Shown: piece after piece, positions 26,158 through 35,245 of the stretch
Numbering within the stretch: the first letter of the stretch is position 1
Layout: the number at the start of each line of letters is the position of its first letter
Origin: Caryophanales bacterium UBA5603
GTDB lineage: Bacteria > Bacillota_I > Bacilli_A > Izemoplasmatales > Hujiaoplasmataceae
Assembly: GCA_002424815.1 (NCBI GenBank)
Contig: DILB01000010.1
Location: 43,793-107,792, forward strand
DNA length: 64,000 bases
Direction: 5' to 3'
Notes under the pieces: generated by a model
Seen by the model: only the letters and a program-made list of their open reading frames with translations
Databases searched by the model: none
What the model was told of the DNA's origin: nothing
Program-made: the position numbers and the translations under genes

Positions 26158-26592
26158 ATGGATATGAAAATGTTAAGGCATCACATCGAAGAGAAAGTTA
26201 AAAAACTTGAATATGATTTTTATGACATGCAATATGTCAAAGAACGAAGAAATAACATTTTGCGAGTATTGATCGATAAAAAAACAGGCATCGATATCGA
26301 AGATTGTGTCAGAGTCTCGGAAGTTATTAGCGCTTTTTTAGATGAAACTGATCCGATTACTGAAGATTATTCTTTAGAAGTCTCTTCGCCCGGAGCCGAA
26401 AGAAAACTTCGTGATCGCGAAGAAGTACTGAATTCATTAGGAAGATATGTTCATGTGGAAACGCATAATCAAACTTTAGAAGGCGATCTTGTTAGTTTTG
26501 AAGGCGATACGATCACTCTAAAAGTACAAAACAAATTAACCGATATCCATTATCTTGACATTACTCTGATCCGTTTAGCGATCAAATTTTAG
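26158..26592 (+). CDS. rimP: Ribosome maturation factor RimP
   Basis: A 144-residue 30S assembly factor. It contains the conserved DCVRVSEVISAFLDE segment and the signature YSLEVSSPGAERKLR before the C-terminal SH3-like domain. ATG 26158 follows TGGAGGTG; the open frame extends upstream without a start signal. First gene of the operon, 11 bases before nusA. Confidence 0.95.
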   Translation: MDMKMLRHHIEEKVKKLEYDFYDMQYVKERRNNILRVLIDKKTGIDIEDCVRVSEVISAFLDETDPITEDYSLEVSSPGAERKLRDREEVLNSLGRYVHVETHNQTLEGDLVSFEGDTITLKVQNKLTDIHYLDITLIRLAIKF

Positions 26593-26603
26593 GAGAAAAG
26601 AAA

Positions 26604-27668
26604 ATGATTAGTAAAGAATTTTTTAAAGCTTTAGAACAAATTGAAGCCGATCGTGGCATATCAAAAGAGAAAATTTTAGATGTTTTTGCAAAAGGGCTTT
26701 TAAATGCTTACAAAAAAGATTTTAATGGGCAACAAAATGCGAAAGTTGTTTTCAATGAAGACAAATATGAAGTTCAAATCATCGCAACTTATGAAGTTGT
26801 CGAGACGGTTGATCCCGAAGTTGAAAAAGGAACTCAAATAACATTGAGTGAAGCCTATGAACTAAAGAAAAATGCCAAGATTGGTGATGTCATTGAGCAA
26901 AAGATTACGCCAAAAGATTTTGGTCGTATCGCTGCTTCTAGTGCGAAACAAATATTGACTCAAGGGTTAAAACAACTTGAAAGAGAACGAAATTTTGAAA
27001 TATTTACCGACAAAGTTGGTGAAATGATCATTGCTGAAATTGTTACAGTTAATGATGAATTCGTGACGTTGAATCTGGGATATGATACAGAAACTTCGAT
27101 TCCAATCAAAGATCTTGCTCAAGCAGATTTACTCGTAGGATCTCAAGTCAGAGTTTATATCACTAAAGTTGAACAGACGACCAAAGGACCGAAAGTCTAC
27201 GTTTCTCGTACTGATCGTAATTTGGTTAAACGCCTGATGGAGAACGCGATTCCTGAATTACAAGAGGGCGTCATCGAAATTATTGGTCTAGCTCGTGATC
27301 CTGGAGATCGCTGCAAAGTCTGTGTATCAACGAATAATCCGAAAGTCGATCCTGTGGGTGCTTGTTTAGGACGTAATGGTGCCCGTATTAAAGACGTTAT
27401 TGACCAATTAAACGGTGAGAAAATCGATGTGTATAAATTTAGCGATGATCCAAAGGAATTGGTTTCTAATGCCATTCAACCGGCTAAATCAGTGGCTGTT
27501 TTGATTGATATTAAAGAACATTCAGCGATTGCGATTGTTCCTGATGACCAATTATCACTCGCCATCGGTAAAAAAGGTCAAAACGCTCGATTAGCTGTTC
27601 AATCAAGCGGTTGGAAAATTGATATCAAATCAACGACTGATGCATTAATTCAAGGACTCAAATTTTAG
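26604..27668 (+). CDS. nusA: Transcription termination/antitermination factor NusA
   Basis: A 354-residue RNA polymerase-binding factor. N-terminal domain about residues 1-125, S1 domain with MIIAEIVTVNDEFVTLNLG, then two KH domains with GACLGRNGARIKDVIDQLNG and SLAIGKKGQNARLA. It ends after KH2 without the acidic repeats of E. coli NusA, the usual form in Firmicutes. It lies between rimP and ylxR and probably acts on the leader hairpin of its own operon. Confidence 0.96.
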   Translation: MISKEFFKALEQIEADRGISKEKILDVFAKGLLNAYKKDFNGQQNAKVVFNEDKYEVQIIATYEVVETVDPEVEKGTQITLSEAYELKKNAKIGDVIEQKITPKDFGRIAASSAKQILTQGLKQLERERNFEIFTDKVGEMIIAEIVTVNDEFVTLNLGYDTETSIPIKDLAQADLLVGSQVRVYITKVEQTTKGPKVYVSRTDRNLVKRLMENAIPELQEGVIEIIGLARDPGDRCKVCVSTNNPKVDPVGACLGRNGARIKDVIDQLNGEKIDVYKFSDDPKELVSNAIQPAKSVAVLIDIKEHSAIAIVPDDQLSLAIGKKGQNARLAVQSSGWKIDIKSTTDALIQGLKF

Positions 27669-27689
27669 TTTGAGAGGAGCATTTTCAGT

Positions 27690-27965
27690 ATGAATAAAGT
27701 TAAGAAAATTCCACTTCGAAAATGCGTCGTAACCAATGAACGTTTTGAGAAGAAACAATTAATCCGAATTGTAAAAAGTCCAGAAGGAATAGTTTCCGTC
27801 GATTTAACGGGTAAAGCGAATGGCAGAGGTGCTTATGTATCAAAAAGCAAAGCTGTGATTACTCAGGCGAAAAAAACGAAGGTTTTGGAACGTCATCTTG
27901 AGACACCGATTCCTGATGCTATTTACGAACAATTGCTTTCGTTGGTCGAACATGAACAGAAATAA
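27690..27965 (+). CDS. rnpM: YlxR/RnpM family RNA-binding protein
   Basis: A 91-residue DUF448 protein. The conserved pattern KIPLRKCVVTNERFEKKQLI and DLTGKANGRGAYVSK is clear. In Bacillus, YlxR (RnpM) binds the RNase P RNA and modulates its activity. It sits in its usual place between nusA and ylxQ, overlapping the latter by 14 bases. Confidence 0.9.
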   Translation: MNKVKKIPLRKCVVTNERFEKKQLIRIVKSPEGIVSVDLTGKANGRGAYVSKSKAVITQAKKTKVLERHLETPIPDAIYEQLLSLVEHEQK

Positions 27966-28260
27966 AGTTTTAGGAAACATCGGTCTAGCCAATCGTGCAA
28001 GGGCTGTCACCTCTGGAGAAGATCAAGTCTTAGATGCCATTCGAAAAAAACGGGCCATCCTTGTTTTCCTTGCTAGTGATGCAGGACCCAATACAACAAA
28101 AAGAATCACAGATAAATCAAGTTTTTATAATGTTCGATTATCAAATGAATTTACTGCAGACGAACTTTCCACTGCGATTGGTAAAGAAAATCGCAAAGTC
28201 ATTGCGATAACGAACCGTCACTTTACTGAAATGATTGATTCAGCCATCCATGAAATATAG
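27952..28260 (+). CDS. ylxQ: L7Ae-type K-turn RNA-binding protein YlxQ
   Basis: A 102-residue L7Ae/L30e-fold protein. It has NKVLGNIGLANRARAVTSGE at the start and the ILVFLASDAGPNTTKRI strand-loop typical of YlxQ. The ATG at 27952 overlaps the ylxR end; the longer frame upstream is a shadow of ylxR. Role: K-turn RNA binding, likely on ribosomal or RNase P RNA. Confidence 0.88.
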   Translation: MNRNKVLGNIGLANRARAVTSGEDQVLDAIRKKRAILVFLASDAGPNTTKRITDKSSFYNVRLSNEFTADELSTAIGKENRKVIAITNRHFTEMIDSAIHEI

Positions 28261-28275
28261 AGAGTAGGTGTCACT

Positions 28276-30144
28276 ATGGCGAATAACAAAAAACCATATT
28301 TTAAGAAAAAAAGCAACACCCCACAAAAAAAACGTCCGGAAACAAAGACTGAATTCCGTAAACCGAATGTTCCTCTTCAACCTGAGATTGTTGTGAATAC
28401 CGTTTTTTATAAAGAAGGTATGACCGTTCTTGATTTGGCAGATGCCATGCATCGTCCGGTTCCAGAAATTATTAAAAAATTAATGTTTATGAAAATAATG
28501 GCCTCCCAAACGCAAGCCCTCGACCGCGAAACGGCCGAGTTATTGACCATGGAATATGGCATGGAATTACAAGATGTCATTAATACTGATATGACAAAAT
28601 TTGAAGAAATCGATATTATCGATGATCCTGACCAATTGATTGAACGCCCACCGGTCGTTACTATTATGGGTCATGTTGATCATGGAAAAACAACTTTGCT
28701 CGACACCATTCGTCATAGTCGCATTACCTCTTCTGAAGCAGGAGGAATCACGCAACATATCGGAGCTTACCAAGTTAATCATAATGGCAAAGCTATTACA
28801 TTTATCGATACGCCGGGTCATGCAGCATTTACTGAAATGCGTGCTCGTGGGGCAAAAGTGACCGATATCATCGTTTTGGTTGTCGCGGCTGATGACGGCG
28901 TCATGCCACAAACAAAAGAAGCCATCGACCATGCTAAGGCGGCAAAATGTAATATTATTGTTGCAGTCAATAAAATGGATAAACCAGCAGCCAATCCTGA
29001 CCGTGTCAAACAAGAATTAGCAGATCTTGACCTTTTAGCAGATGATTGGGGAGGAAACACTCCTTTTGCTTATGTTTCGGCTTTAAAAGGAACTGGTGTT
29101 AATGATTTATTAGAAACAATTTTATTGGTTTCAGAAATGATGGAACTGAAGGCAAATCCAAAACGATTGGCTTCGGGTTCCGTTATTGAAGCTAAACTTG
29201 ATAAAGGTAAAGGACCGGTTGCGACCATCTTAGTCAACACAGGTACTCTCAAAGTGGGCGATCCCTTCGTTGTTGGATCAACCTATGGTAAAGTACGTGC
29301 GATGGTCGATGACCTTGGCAGAACCATCAATGAAGCAAAACCATCAATGGCCGTTGAAATTCATGGACTCAATGATGTTCCACTTGCTGGTGATCCTTTT
29401 ATGGTTTTCACCAATGAGAAACAAACAAGGGATATTGCCTTGCAACGATTAGAAAGAATTGTGAAAGCTGAACATGGTCTAACCAAGACGATGTCGCTTG
29501 AAGATTTCTTTAAAAAAGCTGAAAGCAATGAAAAAGAATTGCGATTGATTATAAAAGGTGATACACAAGGATCAATCGAGGCATTTAAAGGCTCAATTGA
29601 TAAAATCAAAGTTGAAGGTACCTCGATTGATATCGTTCGCGCAGGTGTCGGCGCCATCACCGAAACCGATGTATCTTTAGCAGAAGCAAGTAAAGCGATT
29701 ATTATCGGATTTGACGTCCGTCCTCAAGCTTCTGTTCGTGAAACCGCCGATAATAAAGGTGTTGAAATTCGTTTGTATGATATCATTTACGAAGCTTTAG
29801 ATGATATTCAAAAAGCCATGAAAGGTTTACTAGATCCTGTATTTGAAAAGAAATTAATTGGTGAAGCAATCGTTCGAGAAACATTTTCTGTTTCGAAAAT
29901 CGGAACGATTGCAGGCTGTATGGTATCGACAGGATCCATCAAACGCGATTCATTGGTTAAAATCATTCGCGAGGGAAAAGTTATTTTTGAAGGCAAAATA
30001 GCCTCACTTAAACGTTTTAAAGACGATGTTAAAGAAGTTAAAACCGGTTATGATTGTGGCATCATGATAGAAGGTTTCAATGACATTCAGATTGATGATG
30101 TTATCGAAGCTTCCACAATGCAAGAGGTGAAAACCAATGCCTAA
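28276..30144 (+). CDS. infB: Translation initiation factor IF-2
   Basis: A 622-residue GTPase that brings fMet-tRNA to the 30S subunit. G1 is GHVDHGKT at 132-139, G3 is DTPGHAAF and G4 is NKMD. Domains II, III and IV follow. A short N-terminal IF2-N domain (about residues 47-100) is kept, but the long charged N-terminal extension of E. coli is absent, as expected for a small Bacilli genome. It overlaps rbfA by 8 bases. Confidence 0.97.
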   Translation: MANNKKPYFKKKSNTPQKKRPETKTEFRKPNVPLQPEIVVNTVFYKEGMTVLDLADAMHRPVPEIIKKLMFMKIMASQTQALDRETAELLTMEYGMELQDVINTDMTKFEEIDIIDDPDQLIERPPVVTIMGHVDHGKTTLLDTIRHSRITSSEAGGITQHIGAYQVNHNGKAITFIDTPGHAAFTEMRARGAKVTDIIVLVVAADDGVMPQTKEAIDHAKAAKCNIIVAVNKMDKPAANPDRVKQELADLDLLADDWGGNTPFAYVSALKGTGVNDLLETILLVSEMMELKANPKRLASGSVIEAKLDKGKGPVATILVNTGTLKVGDPFVVGSTYGKVRAMVDDLGRTINEAKPSMAVEIHGLNDVPLAGDPFMVFTNEKQTRDIALQRLERIVKAEHGLTKTMSLEDFFKKAESNEKELRLIIKGDTQGSIEAFKGSIDKIKVEGTSIDIVRAGVGAITETDVSLAEASKAIIIGFDVRPQASVRETADNKGVEIRLYDIIYEALDDIQKAMKGLLDPVFEKKLIGEAIVRETFSVSKIGTIAGCMVSTGSIKRDSLVKIIREGKVIFEGKIASLKRFKDDVKEVKTGYDCGIMIEGFNDIQIDDVIEASTMQEVKTNA

Positions 30145-30472
30145 ACCACAAATTGATCGACTCGAAACATTAATTCAACGGGAATTATCACTCATATTAC
30201 AACGGGAAGTCAAAGACCAAGTCGGTTTTATTACTATCACGGGGGTCAAGGTTACCAACGAACTATCTTTCATCTTTGCATATTACACGGTTTTTGGTGG
30301 CCCTGAAGTTCTAGTAAAAACTCAGGAGTCGCTTGATCGTGCAAAAGGTTTTATTAAGAATCAACTTGCTTTGCGGGTGAAGATGCGCAAAGTCCCTGAA
30401 TTGGTTTTCAAGTATGACGATACATTTGAAAAAGGCCGAAAAATCGACACAATCTTAAAAGATATTAAATAA
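30137..30472 (+). CDS. rbfA: 30S ribosome-binding factor RbfA
   Basis: A 111-residue cold-adaptation and 30S maturation factor. KH-like fold with the end signature LRVKMRKVPELVFKYDDT and a late lysine-rich tail. AGAGGTG precedes the ATG, which overlaps infB. Last gene of the rimP operon; a terminator starts 7 bases after its stop. truB and ribF do not follow. Confidence 0.95.
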   Translation: MPKPQIDRLETLIQRELSLILQREVKDQVGFITITGVKVTNELSFIFAYYTVFGGPEVLVKTQESLDRAKGFIKNQLALRVKMRKVPELVFKYDDTFEKGRKIDTILKDIK

Positions 30473-30478
30473 AACCAG

Positions 30479-30504
30479 AAACTTTGGATTCGTCCAAAGT
30501 TTTT
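30479..30504 (+). terminator. Terminator of the rimP-rbfA operon
   Basis: AAACTTTGGA pairs with TCCAAAGTTT around a TTCG tetraloop, followed by T. Confidence 0.9.
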
Positions 30505-30517
30505 CTTTTTCGATAAA

Positions 30518-30546
30518 TTGCATCTAACCATTGAATAAGGTATAAT
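30518..30546 (+). promoter_or_regulatory. Promoter of uvrC
   Basis: TTGCAT, 17 bases, TATAAT; 24 bases before the uvrC ATG. Confidence 0.75.
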
Positions 30547-30570
30547 GATTATCAATGAGGAGGTGAATCC

Positions 30571-32337
30571 ATGAACGAAGCTATTCGCGCCAAATTGCAA
30601 TCCTTACCGGAAATGCCGGGTAGTTATCAGATGTTAGATCAAAATAATCAGATTATTTACGTAGGCAAAGCAAAGAATCTTAAAAATCGAATTAAGACTT
30701 ATTTCGTTGGCTCTCATGATGAAAAAACAACACGACTCGTTCGTGATATTATCGATTTTCGATATTTGGTCACCCAATCAGAGTTGGAAGCTTTTTTGCT
30801 TGAAATCTCTTTAATCAAGGAACATCGCCCGAAATACAATGTGATGTTAATGGATGATAAAACTTATCCCTATATCGAAATAACTCACGAGAAATATCCA
30901 AAAATTATCATGACAAGAAAAGTTACCAAGAAAAACCGCTTTCTTTTTGGCCCTTATCCTAATGTGATGAGCGCGCGTGATACGGTTGATCTACTCAATC
31001 GGATTTATCCCCTTCGAAAATGTCAGACGCTTCCAAAAAAGGGTTGTCTCTATTATCATATTGGCCAATGTCTCGGTCCATGTGTCTACCCAGTCCCAGA
31101 AGAAGAAACTTCCCGAATTGTCGAAGAAATTCGTCAGTTTTTATCTGGCAATACGACATATCTCCTTGCGAAGTTAAACAAAAAAATGGTTGAACACGCA
31201 GATAAAATGGAGTATGAAAAAGCGAAAGAGATTAAAGATTTAATTGCGTCAGTGGATAAAACAACCCAAAAACAACAAATTATTTTTGCTGATCAAAAAG
31301 ATCGAGATATCATCAATTATTATGATAATGGTGAGTTTTTAGCAATCACGATTTTGTTCATGCGTCATGGAAAAATCGTGTTTTCAGACACCTCCATCCA
31401 CGATTTTTTTGATGAGCCTGTGGAAACCCTCTTGGCTTTTTTGGCTCAATTTTATGATAAGCATTTAATGCCCTCAGAGGTCCTTTTGCCTCAATCACTT
31501 TCATCCGATTTATTAAATAACATTTTCGAAAATAAATACTTGATACCCAAACGCGGTGACAAGTTGAAATTAATCAATACAGCCTATGAAAACGCAAAAA
31601 TTTATTTAGAAACCAATCTGCAAATTCATCTTCAAAAATTGAAACGAACTCTCGGAGCTGTTGATTCACTAGCTAAAAAGATTGGCCTCGACTCTATCAA
31701 AAGAATCGAAGCTTTTGATAATTCAAATACACAAGGAACTCAACCGGTTTCGGCGATGGTTGTTTTTATTAATGGACTACCTGATAAAAAAAGTTATCGC
31801 AAATATCAAGTAAAATCGATATCAGGTCCCGATGATTATGGGACGATGCGGGAAATAATATACCGACGATATCAACGACTTTTGATGGAAGGCTTGAGTG
31901 AAAAGCCAGATCTTATAATCATGGATGGTGGCCTTGGTCAAGTTCGTGCTTGTAAAGAAATCCTTTCTACGTTGTTTCTTGATATTCCCGTCATCGGATT
32001 ACAGAAAGATTCATTTCACAAAACCGATGCAATCATCGGTTTGAATGAAGAAATAATTTCATTGGATCGACATGCACCTCTATATGTTTTTCTTACAAAA
32101 GTTCAAGAAGAAGCCCATCGATTTGCAATAACTTATCATCGAGAAAAACAATCTAAACAAATCTTCGCATCAATTCTAGATCAAATTCCCTTAATAGGTA
32201 AAATATCGAAGCAAAAACTGTTGGAAAAGTATAAAACAATTGAAGCGATAAAAAATGCGAGTGATCAAGAATTAAAAGCATTAGGTATCAAAGAATCAGC
32301 AATTGAAAACTTAAAAATTGCGTTGCTCAAGAAGTGA
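30571..32337 (+). CDS. uvrC: Excinuclease ABC subunit C
   Basis: A 588-residue nucleotide-excision repair nuclease that makes both incisions. The N-terminal GIY-YIG domain starts PGSYQMLDQNNQIIYVGKAK. A UVR motif lies around EKAKEIKDLI (about residue 212), the RNase H-like domain has RIEAFDNSNTQGTQPVSAMV and IIMDGGLGQV, and the end has helix-hairpin-helix motifs (IPLIGKISKQKLLEKYKT). Normal length. Single gene with its own promoter. uvrA and uvrB are not in the window. Confidence 0.96.
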   Translation: MNEAIRAKLQSLPEMPGSYQMLDQNNQIIYVGKAKNLKNRIKTYFVGSHDEKTTRLVRDIIDFRYLVTQSELEAFLLEISLIKEHRPKYNVMLMDDKTYPYIEITHEKYPKIIMTRKVTKKNRFLFGPYPNVMSARDTVDLLNRIYPLRKCQTLPKKGCLYYHIGQCLGPCVYPVPEEETSRIVEEIRQFLSGNTTYLLAKLNKKMVEHADKMEYEKAKEIKDLIASVDKTTQKQQIIFADQKDRDIINYYDNGEFLAITILFMRHGKIVFSDTSIHDFFDEPVETLLAFLAQFYDKHLMPSEVLLPQSLSSDLLNNIFENKYLIPKRGDKLKLINTAYENAKIYLETNLQIHLQKLKRTLGAVDSLAKKIGLDSIKRIEAFDNSNTQGTQPVSAMVVFINGLPDKKSYRKYQVKSISGPDDYGTMREIIYRRYQRLLMEGLSEKPDLIIMDGGLGQVRACKEILSTLFLDIPVIGLQKDSFHKTDAIIGLNEEIISLDRHAPLYVFLTKVQEEAHRFAITYHREKQSKQIFASILDQIPLIGKISKQKLLEKYKTIEAIKNASDQELKALGIKESAIENLKIALLKK

Positions 32338-32354
32338 GAGTAACGCGATTTTTC
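32320..32354 (+). terminator. Terminator overlapping the end of uvrC
   Basis: GCGTT and CTCA pair with TGAG and AACGC (with small bulges), followed by GATTTTT. The stem includes the uvrC stop codon. Confidence 0.6.
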
Positions 32355-32374
32355 TATGCTTATTTTATTGTTTG

Positions 32375-32383
32375 TGATAAAAT
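32375..32383 (+). promoter_or_regulatory. Extended -10 of exonuclease gene
   Basis: TGATAAAAT, 17 bases before the ATG at 32401. Confidence 0.45.
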
Positions 32384-32400
32384 GATGGAAGGTGATGGAT

Positions 32401-33303
32401 ATGTCCCAATTTGTTTACGGGCCTTTACATAGTGTGATTGTTGAAAATCGCATTGTAACGATAAAAATCAAAAAACGCATTATTTACTACTACATGCCCA
32501 AAGGTTTATTTACAACCTTTCTTCAATATTTAAACGAGGGAATTTACCTTTTCATGACTGTTTCTGAACATCAAAAACGGATAAAAGGTGTGATGGCGTA
32601 TTCCGTTGAGTCACTTGAAAAGATCCTTTATCCCGACCGTCAGAATCCAAGGATATTTTACGATACAAAAATCATAAAAAGCGGGATTAAAAATATTGTC
32701 AATGGGACACAACCCAAATTATTTCTTGATTTAGAAATGTCGATGCCACCTTATCAAAATTATGAACGATTTATTTCAGAAATCATTCAGTGTGGCATGA
32801 TTTTGACGGATAAAGATGATGTGGTTTTAGAGAAACATTCCGTTTTTATTAAACCGGTTCTTTTTAAAGAGCTATCTAATAGAACTAAGAAATTTTTAAA
32901 AATTACGCAAGAAATCATTGATCAAGGGATTCAATATTACGATTTTTATCGGCTACTTGAACGAATTATCCGAGTCTATCGGCCAATGATTGTCGTTTGG
33001 GGGCAAAATGATATCATTGAAATCAAAAAATCGTCTCAATTGCATCACCTTCCAGATTTAACTCGCAATGTTCAATTTATAGATTTGCTTAAGTTACATA
33101 AACACTATTTTAGTCTGAAAAATGATTTAGGTTTATTTAATGCGTATAGCCTCTATAATTCACCTTTTTCAGAAAGCCAAAATCACGATGCTTTAGAAGA
33201 TGCGATGATTACCAAAATCATATTTGAATCATTCCGGAAAGTATGTAATGGCATCGTTAAAATTGACTTATCAGAGAAAAGTGAACAGAAAATGACTGAA
33301 TAA
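32401..33303 (+). CDS. DnaQ-like 3'-5' exonuclease domain protein
   Basis: A 300-residue protein. After about 105 N-terminal residues of unknown fold comes a DEDDh nuclease domain: ExoI is FLDLEMSMPP with the Asp-x-Glu pair, and ExoIII is NHDALEDAMITK with His and Asp. The central ExoII Asp probably lies in VVWGQNDIIEI, a weaker match. It resembles KapD/ERI-1-type exonucleases. ATG 32401 follows AAGGTGAT. It probably trims RNA or DNA ends; the substrate is unknown. Confidence 0.72.
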   Translation: MSQFVYGPLHSVIVENRIVTIKIKKRIIYYYMPKGLFTTFLQYLNEGIYLFMTVSEHQKRIKGVMAYSVESLEKILYPDRQNPRIFYDTKIIKSGIKNIVNGTQPKLFLDLEMSMPPYQNYERFISEIIQCGMILTDKDDVVLEKHSVFIKPVLFKELSNRTKKFLKITQEIIDQGIQYYDFYRLLERIIRVYRPMIVVWGQNDIIEIKKSSQLHHLPDLTRNVQFIDLLKLHKHYFSLKNDLGLFNAYSLYNSPFSESQNHDALEDAMITKIIFESFRKVCNGIVKIDLSEKSEQKMTE

Positions 33304-33325
33304 TTTTAAAAATTTATAATAAAAT

Positions 33326-33360
33326 AGAGGACCGAATCATTTCGGTCCTCTTTGTATTTT
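33326..33360. terminator. Bidirectional terminator between exonuclease gene and rnj
   Basis: AGAGGACCGAA pairs with TTCGGTCCTCT around a 4-base loop. T-rich tracts follow on both strands, so it serves the converging genes. Confidence 0.85.
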
Positions 33361-33366
33361 AGATTG

Positions 33367-35046
33367 TTATAATACCATAATTACAGGCATGATCATTGGA
33401 TCACGATTGGTTTTATCGTGAATGTATTTGCCAAGCGTCTTGATTAAATCATTTTTCATGCCACTGATATTTATTTTTTTACCAGTATTGAGGTAGCGAT
33501 CGGTGACATCAAGCGCCATTGATTGTAATGTTTTGATCATCTGTTCATTATCTTTGAAGTAAATAAAACCTTTTGATATAACCGAAGGAGTACAAATGAC
33601 TTCTTTACGTTCTTGATTGATGGTCATGACGACCGATAACAATCCATCTTCAGAAAGTTCTCTGCGATCTTTGATGACTTGAGAGCCGATTTCACCAATA
33701 GCTGCTCCATCAACATAAACATCTGATGTTTGCACTTTACCTGCAATACGTGCGGAGTTTGCTGTTAGTGCTAAAACATCTCCGTTTTCCATAATAAACG
33801 TATTTTCGGGTTTCAGACCACAATCAACCCCTAACTGAGCATGTTTTTTTAACATCCGGTATTCACCATGAATGGGCATAAAATACTGAGGGTTAATCAG
33901 TTTCAACATAAGCTTTTGTTCGTTTTGGCCTGCATGACCTGATGCGTGCACATCAGCAAAAGGCGATTGAGTGATGACGGTCGCGCCGGCTTTATACAAA
34001 AGATTAATGGTTCGATTGACGCTTTCTTGATTGCCTGGAATAGGAGAAGAAGATAGGATGATTGTGTCTCCAGGAATTAGACTAATCTGTTTATGGCTTC
34101 GCGAAGCAATGCGAGAAAGTGCGGCTAAAGGTTCTCCTTGAGAGCCTGTGCAAAGAATCGTCAATTTTTTACGTTCGATATTTCCAACTTCACGACCATA
34201 AATGAAAGTACCTTCAGGGGCTTTAATGTACCCCATTTGAATGCCAACTTCGATGTTTTTTTCCATCGAGCGACCAAATACAGCAATTTTTCGTTGTGTG
34301 GCAACACTCGCTTCAACAATTTGTTGGACACGGTGGACATTTGAAGCGAAAGTCGCAATGATGATACGCCCTTCAATATTTTCAAACAATTCATGAATGG
34401 TATCGGATACGACGCGTTCAGAAGTTGTGAAATCTTCAAGCTCGACATTCGTTGAATCGGATAAAAGACATAAAACGCCATTTTGGCCTAATTTTGCAAT
34501 CTCATGATAACTTGCATCTTGGAAAGTGGGAGTGAAATCGAATTTAAAATCACCTGTATGGACAATGACGCCTTCAGGAGTTTTGATTGCGATGCCGTGA
34601 GAATCTGGGATTGAATGATTGGTACGAAAAAAACTAAGCTCAATTTCATTAAGCTTGATTGAAGTTCCTTCATGATATTCTAAAATATTGGCTTTTAAGC
34701 CCCGGTGGTCTTCCATTTTATTTTTGATAAGACCGATGGCGAGTCCATTGGCGTAGATAACGGGAATTTTAACCTGTTTTAAAAGAAACGGAATTGCGCC
34801 GATATGATCTTCGTGACCGTGTGTGATGATTAAGGCTTTGATCTTGTCTTGGTTTTCAATGAGATAAGAATAATCCGGTATGACGTAGTCAATCCCCATC
34901 AAAAACTCATCAGGAAATAAAAGTCCTGAATCAATAATGACAAGTTCATCTTTGTACTGCACACAGTACATATTCTTTCCGACTTCTCCTAAACCACCAA
35001 GCGCAAAAATCCCGACTTCACCGAAATTTAAATTATGATTTTGCAT
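33367..35046 (-). CDS. rnjA: Ribonuclease J
   Basis: A 559-residue metallo-beta-lactamase/beta-CASP RNase with endonuclease and 5'-3' exonuclease activity in RNA turnover. The metal motif HGHEDH is at residues 76-81, followed by HTGDFKFDFTP and the beta-CASP motifs up to SGHAGQNEQKLMLKLINPQY. The C-terminal domain is present. There is one copy in this window; whether a second RNase J exists elsewhere is unknown. The nearest AAAGGA lies 17 bases before the ATG, so initiation may be weak. Confidence 0.93.
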   Translation of the reverse strand: MQNHNLNFGEVGIFALGGLGEVGKNMYCVQYKDELVIIDSGLLFPDEFLMGIDYVIPDYSYLIENQDKIKALIITHGHEDHIGAIPFLLKQVKIPVIYANGLAIGLIKNKMEDHRGLKANILEYHEGTSIKLNEIELSFFRTNHSIPDSHGIAIKTPEGVIVHTGDFKFDFTPTFQDASYHEIAKLGQNGVLCLLSDSTNVELEDFTTSERVVSDTIHELFENIEGRIIIATFASNVHRVQQIVEASVATQRKIAVFGRSMEKNIEVGIQMGYIKAPEGTFIYGREVGNIERKKLTILCTGSQGEPLAALSRIASRSHKQISLIPGDTIILSSSPIPGNQESVNRTINLLYKAGATVITQSPFADVHASGHAGQNEQKLMLKLINPQYFMPIHGEYRMLKKHAQLGVDCGLKPENTFIMENGDVLALTANSARIAGKVQTSDVYVDGAAIGEIGSQVIKDRRELSEDGLLSVVMTINQERKEVICTPSVISKGFIYFKDNEQMIKTLQSMALDVTDRYLNTGKKINISGMKNDLIKTLGKYIHDKTNRDPMIMPVIMVL

Positions 35047-35100
35047 GGTGTTGTATTTTATAATCCTTTCTATTAACTGGAATGATTTATCCTATGATGT

Positions 35101-35110
35101 ATTATACACA
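35101..35110 (-). promoter_or_regulatory. Extended -10 of rnjA
   Basis: On the minus strand TGTGTATAAT, about 55 bases upstream of the ATG. The 199-base divergent gap between rnjA and priA shows no other clear structure. Confidence 0.5.
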
Positions 35111-35214
35111 AATCATGGGTCTTTTGCAAATGAATGAACTGTAATTGCTTGAAATATCATATTCTACCAAGTCATAGATTCGACCGAGTTGGTCTTTTGT
35201 TAGGTCAAGATTTA

Positions 35215-35223
35215 TGTTATAAT
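35215..35223 (+). promoter_or_regulatory. Extended -10 of priA
   Basis: TGTTATAAT, 22 bases before the priA ATG; -35 weak. Confidence 0.5.
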
Positions 35224-35245
35224 ATTCAAAAGTGGAGGTGATGAC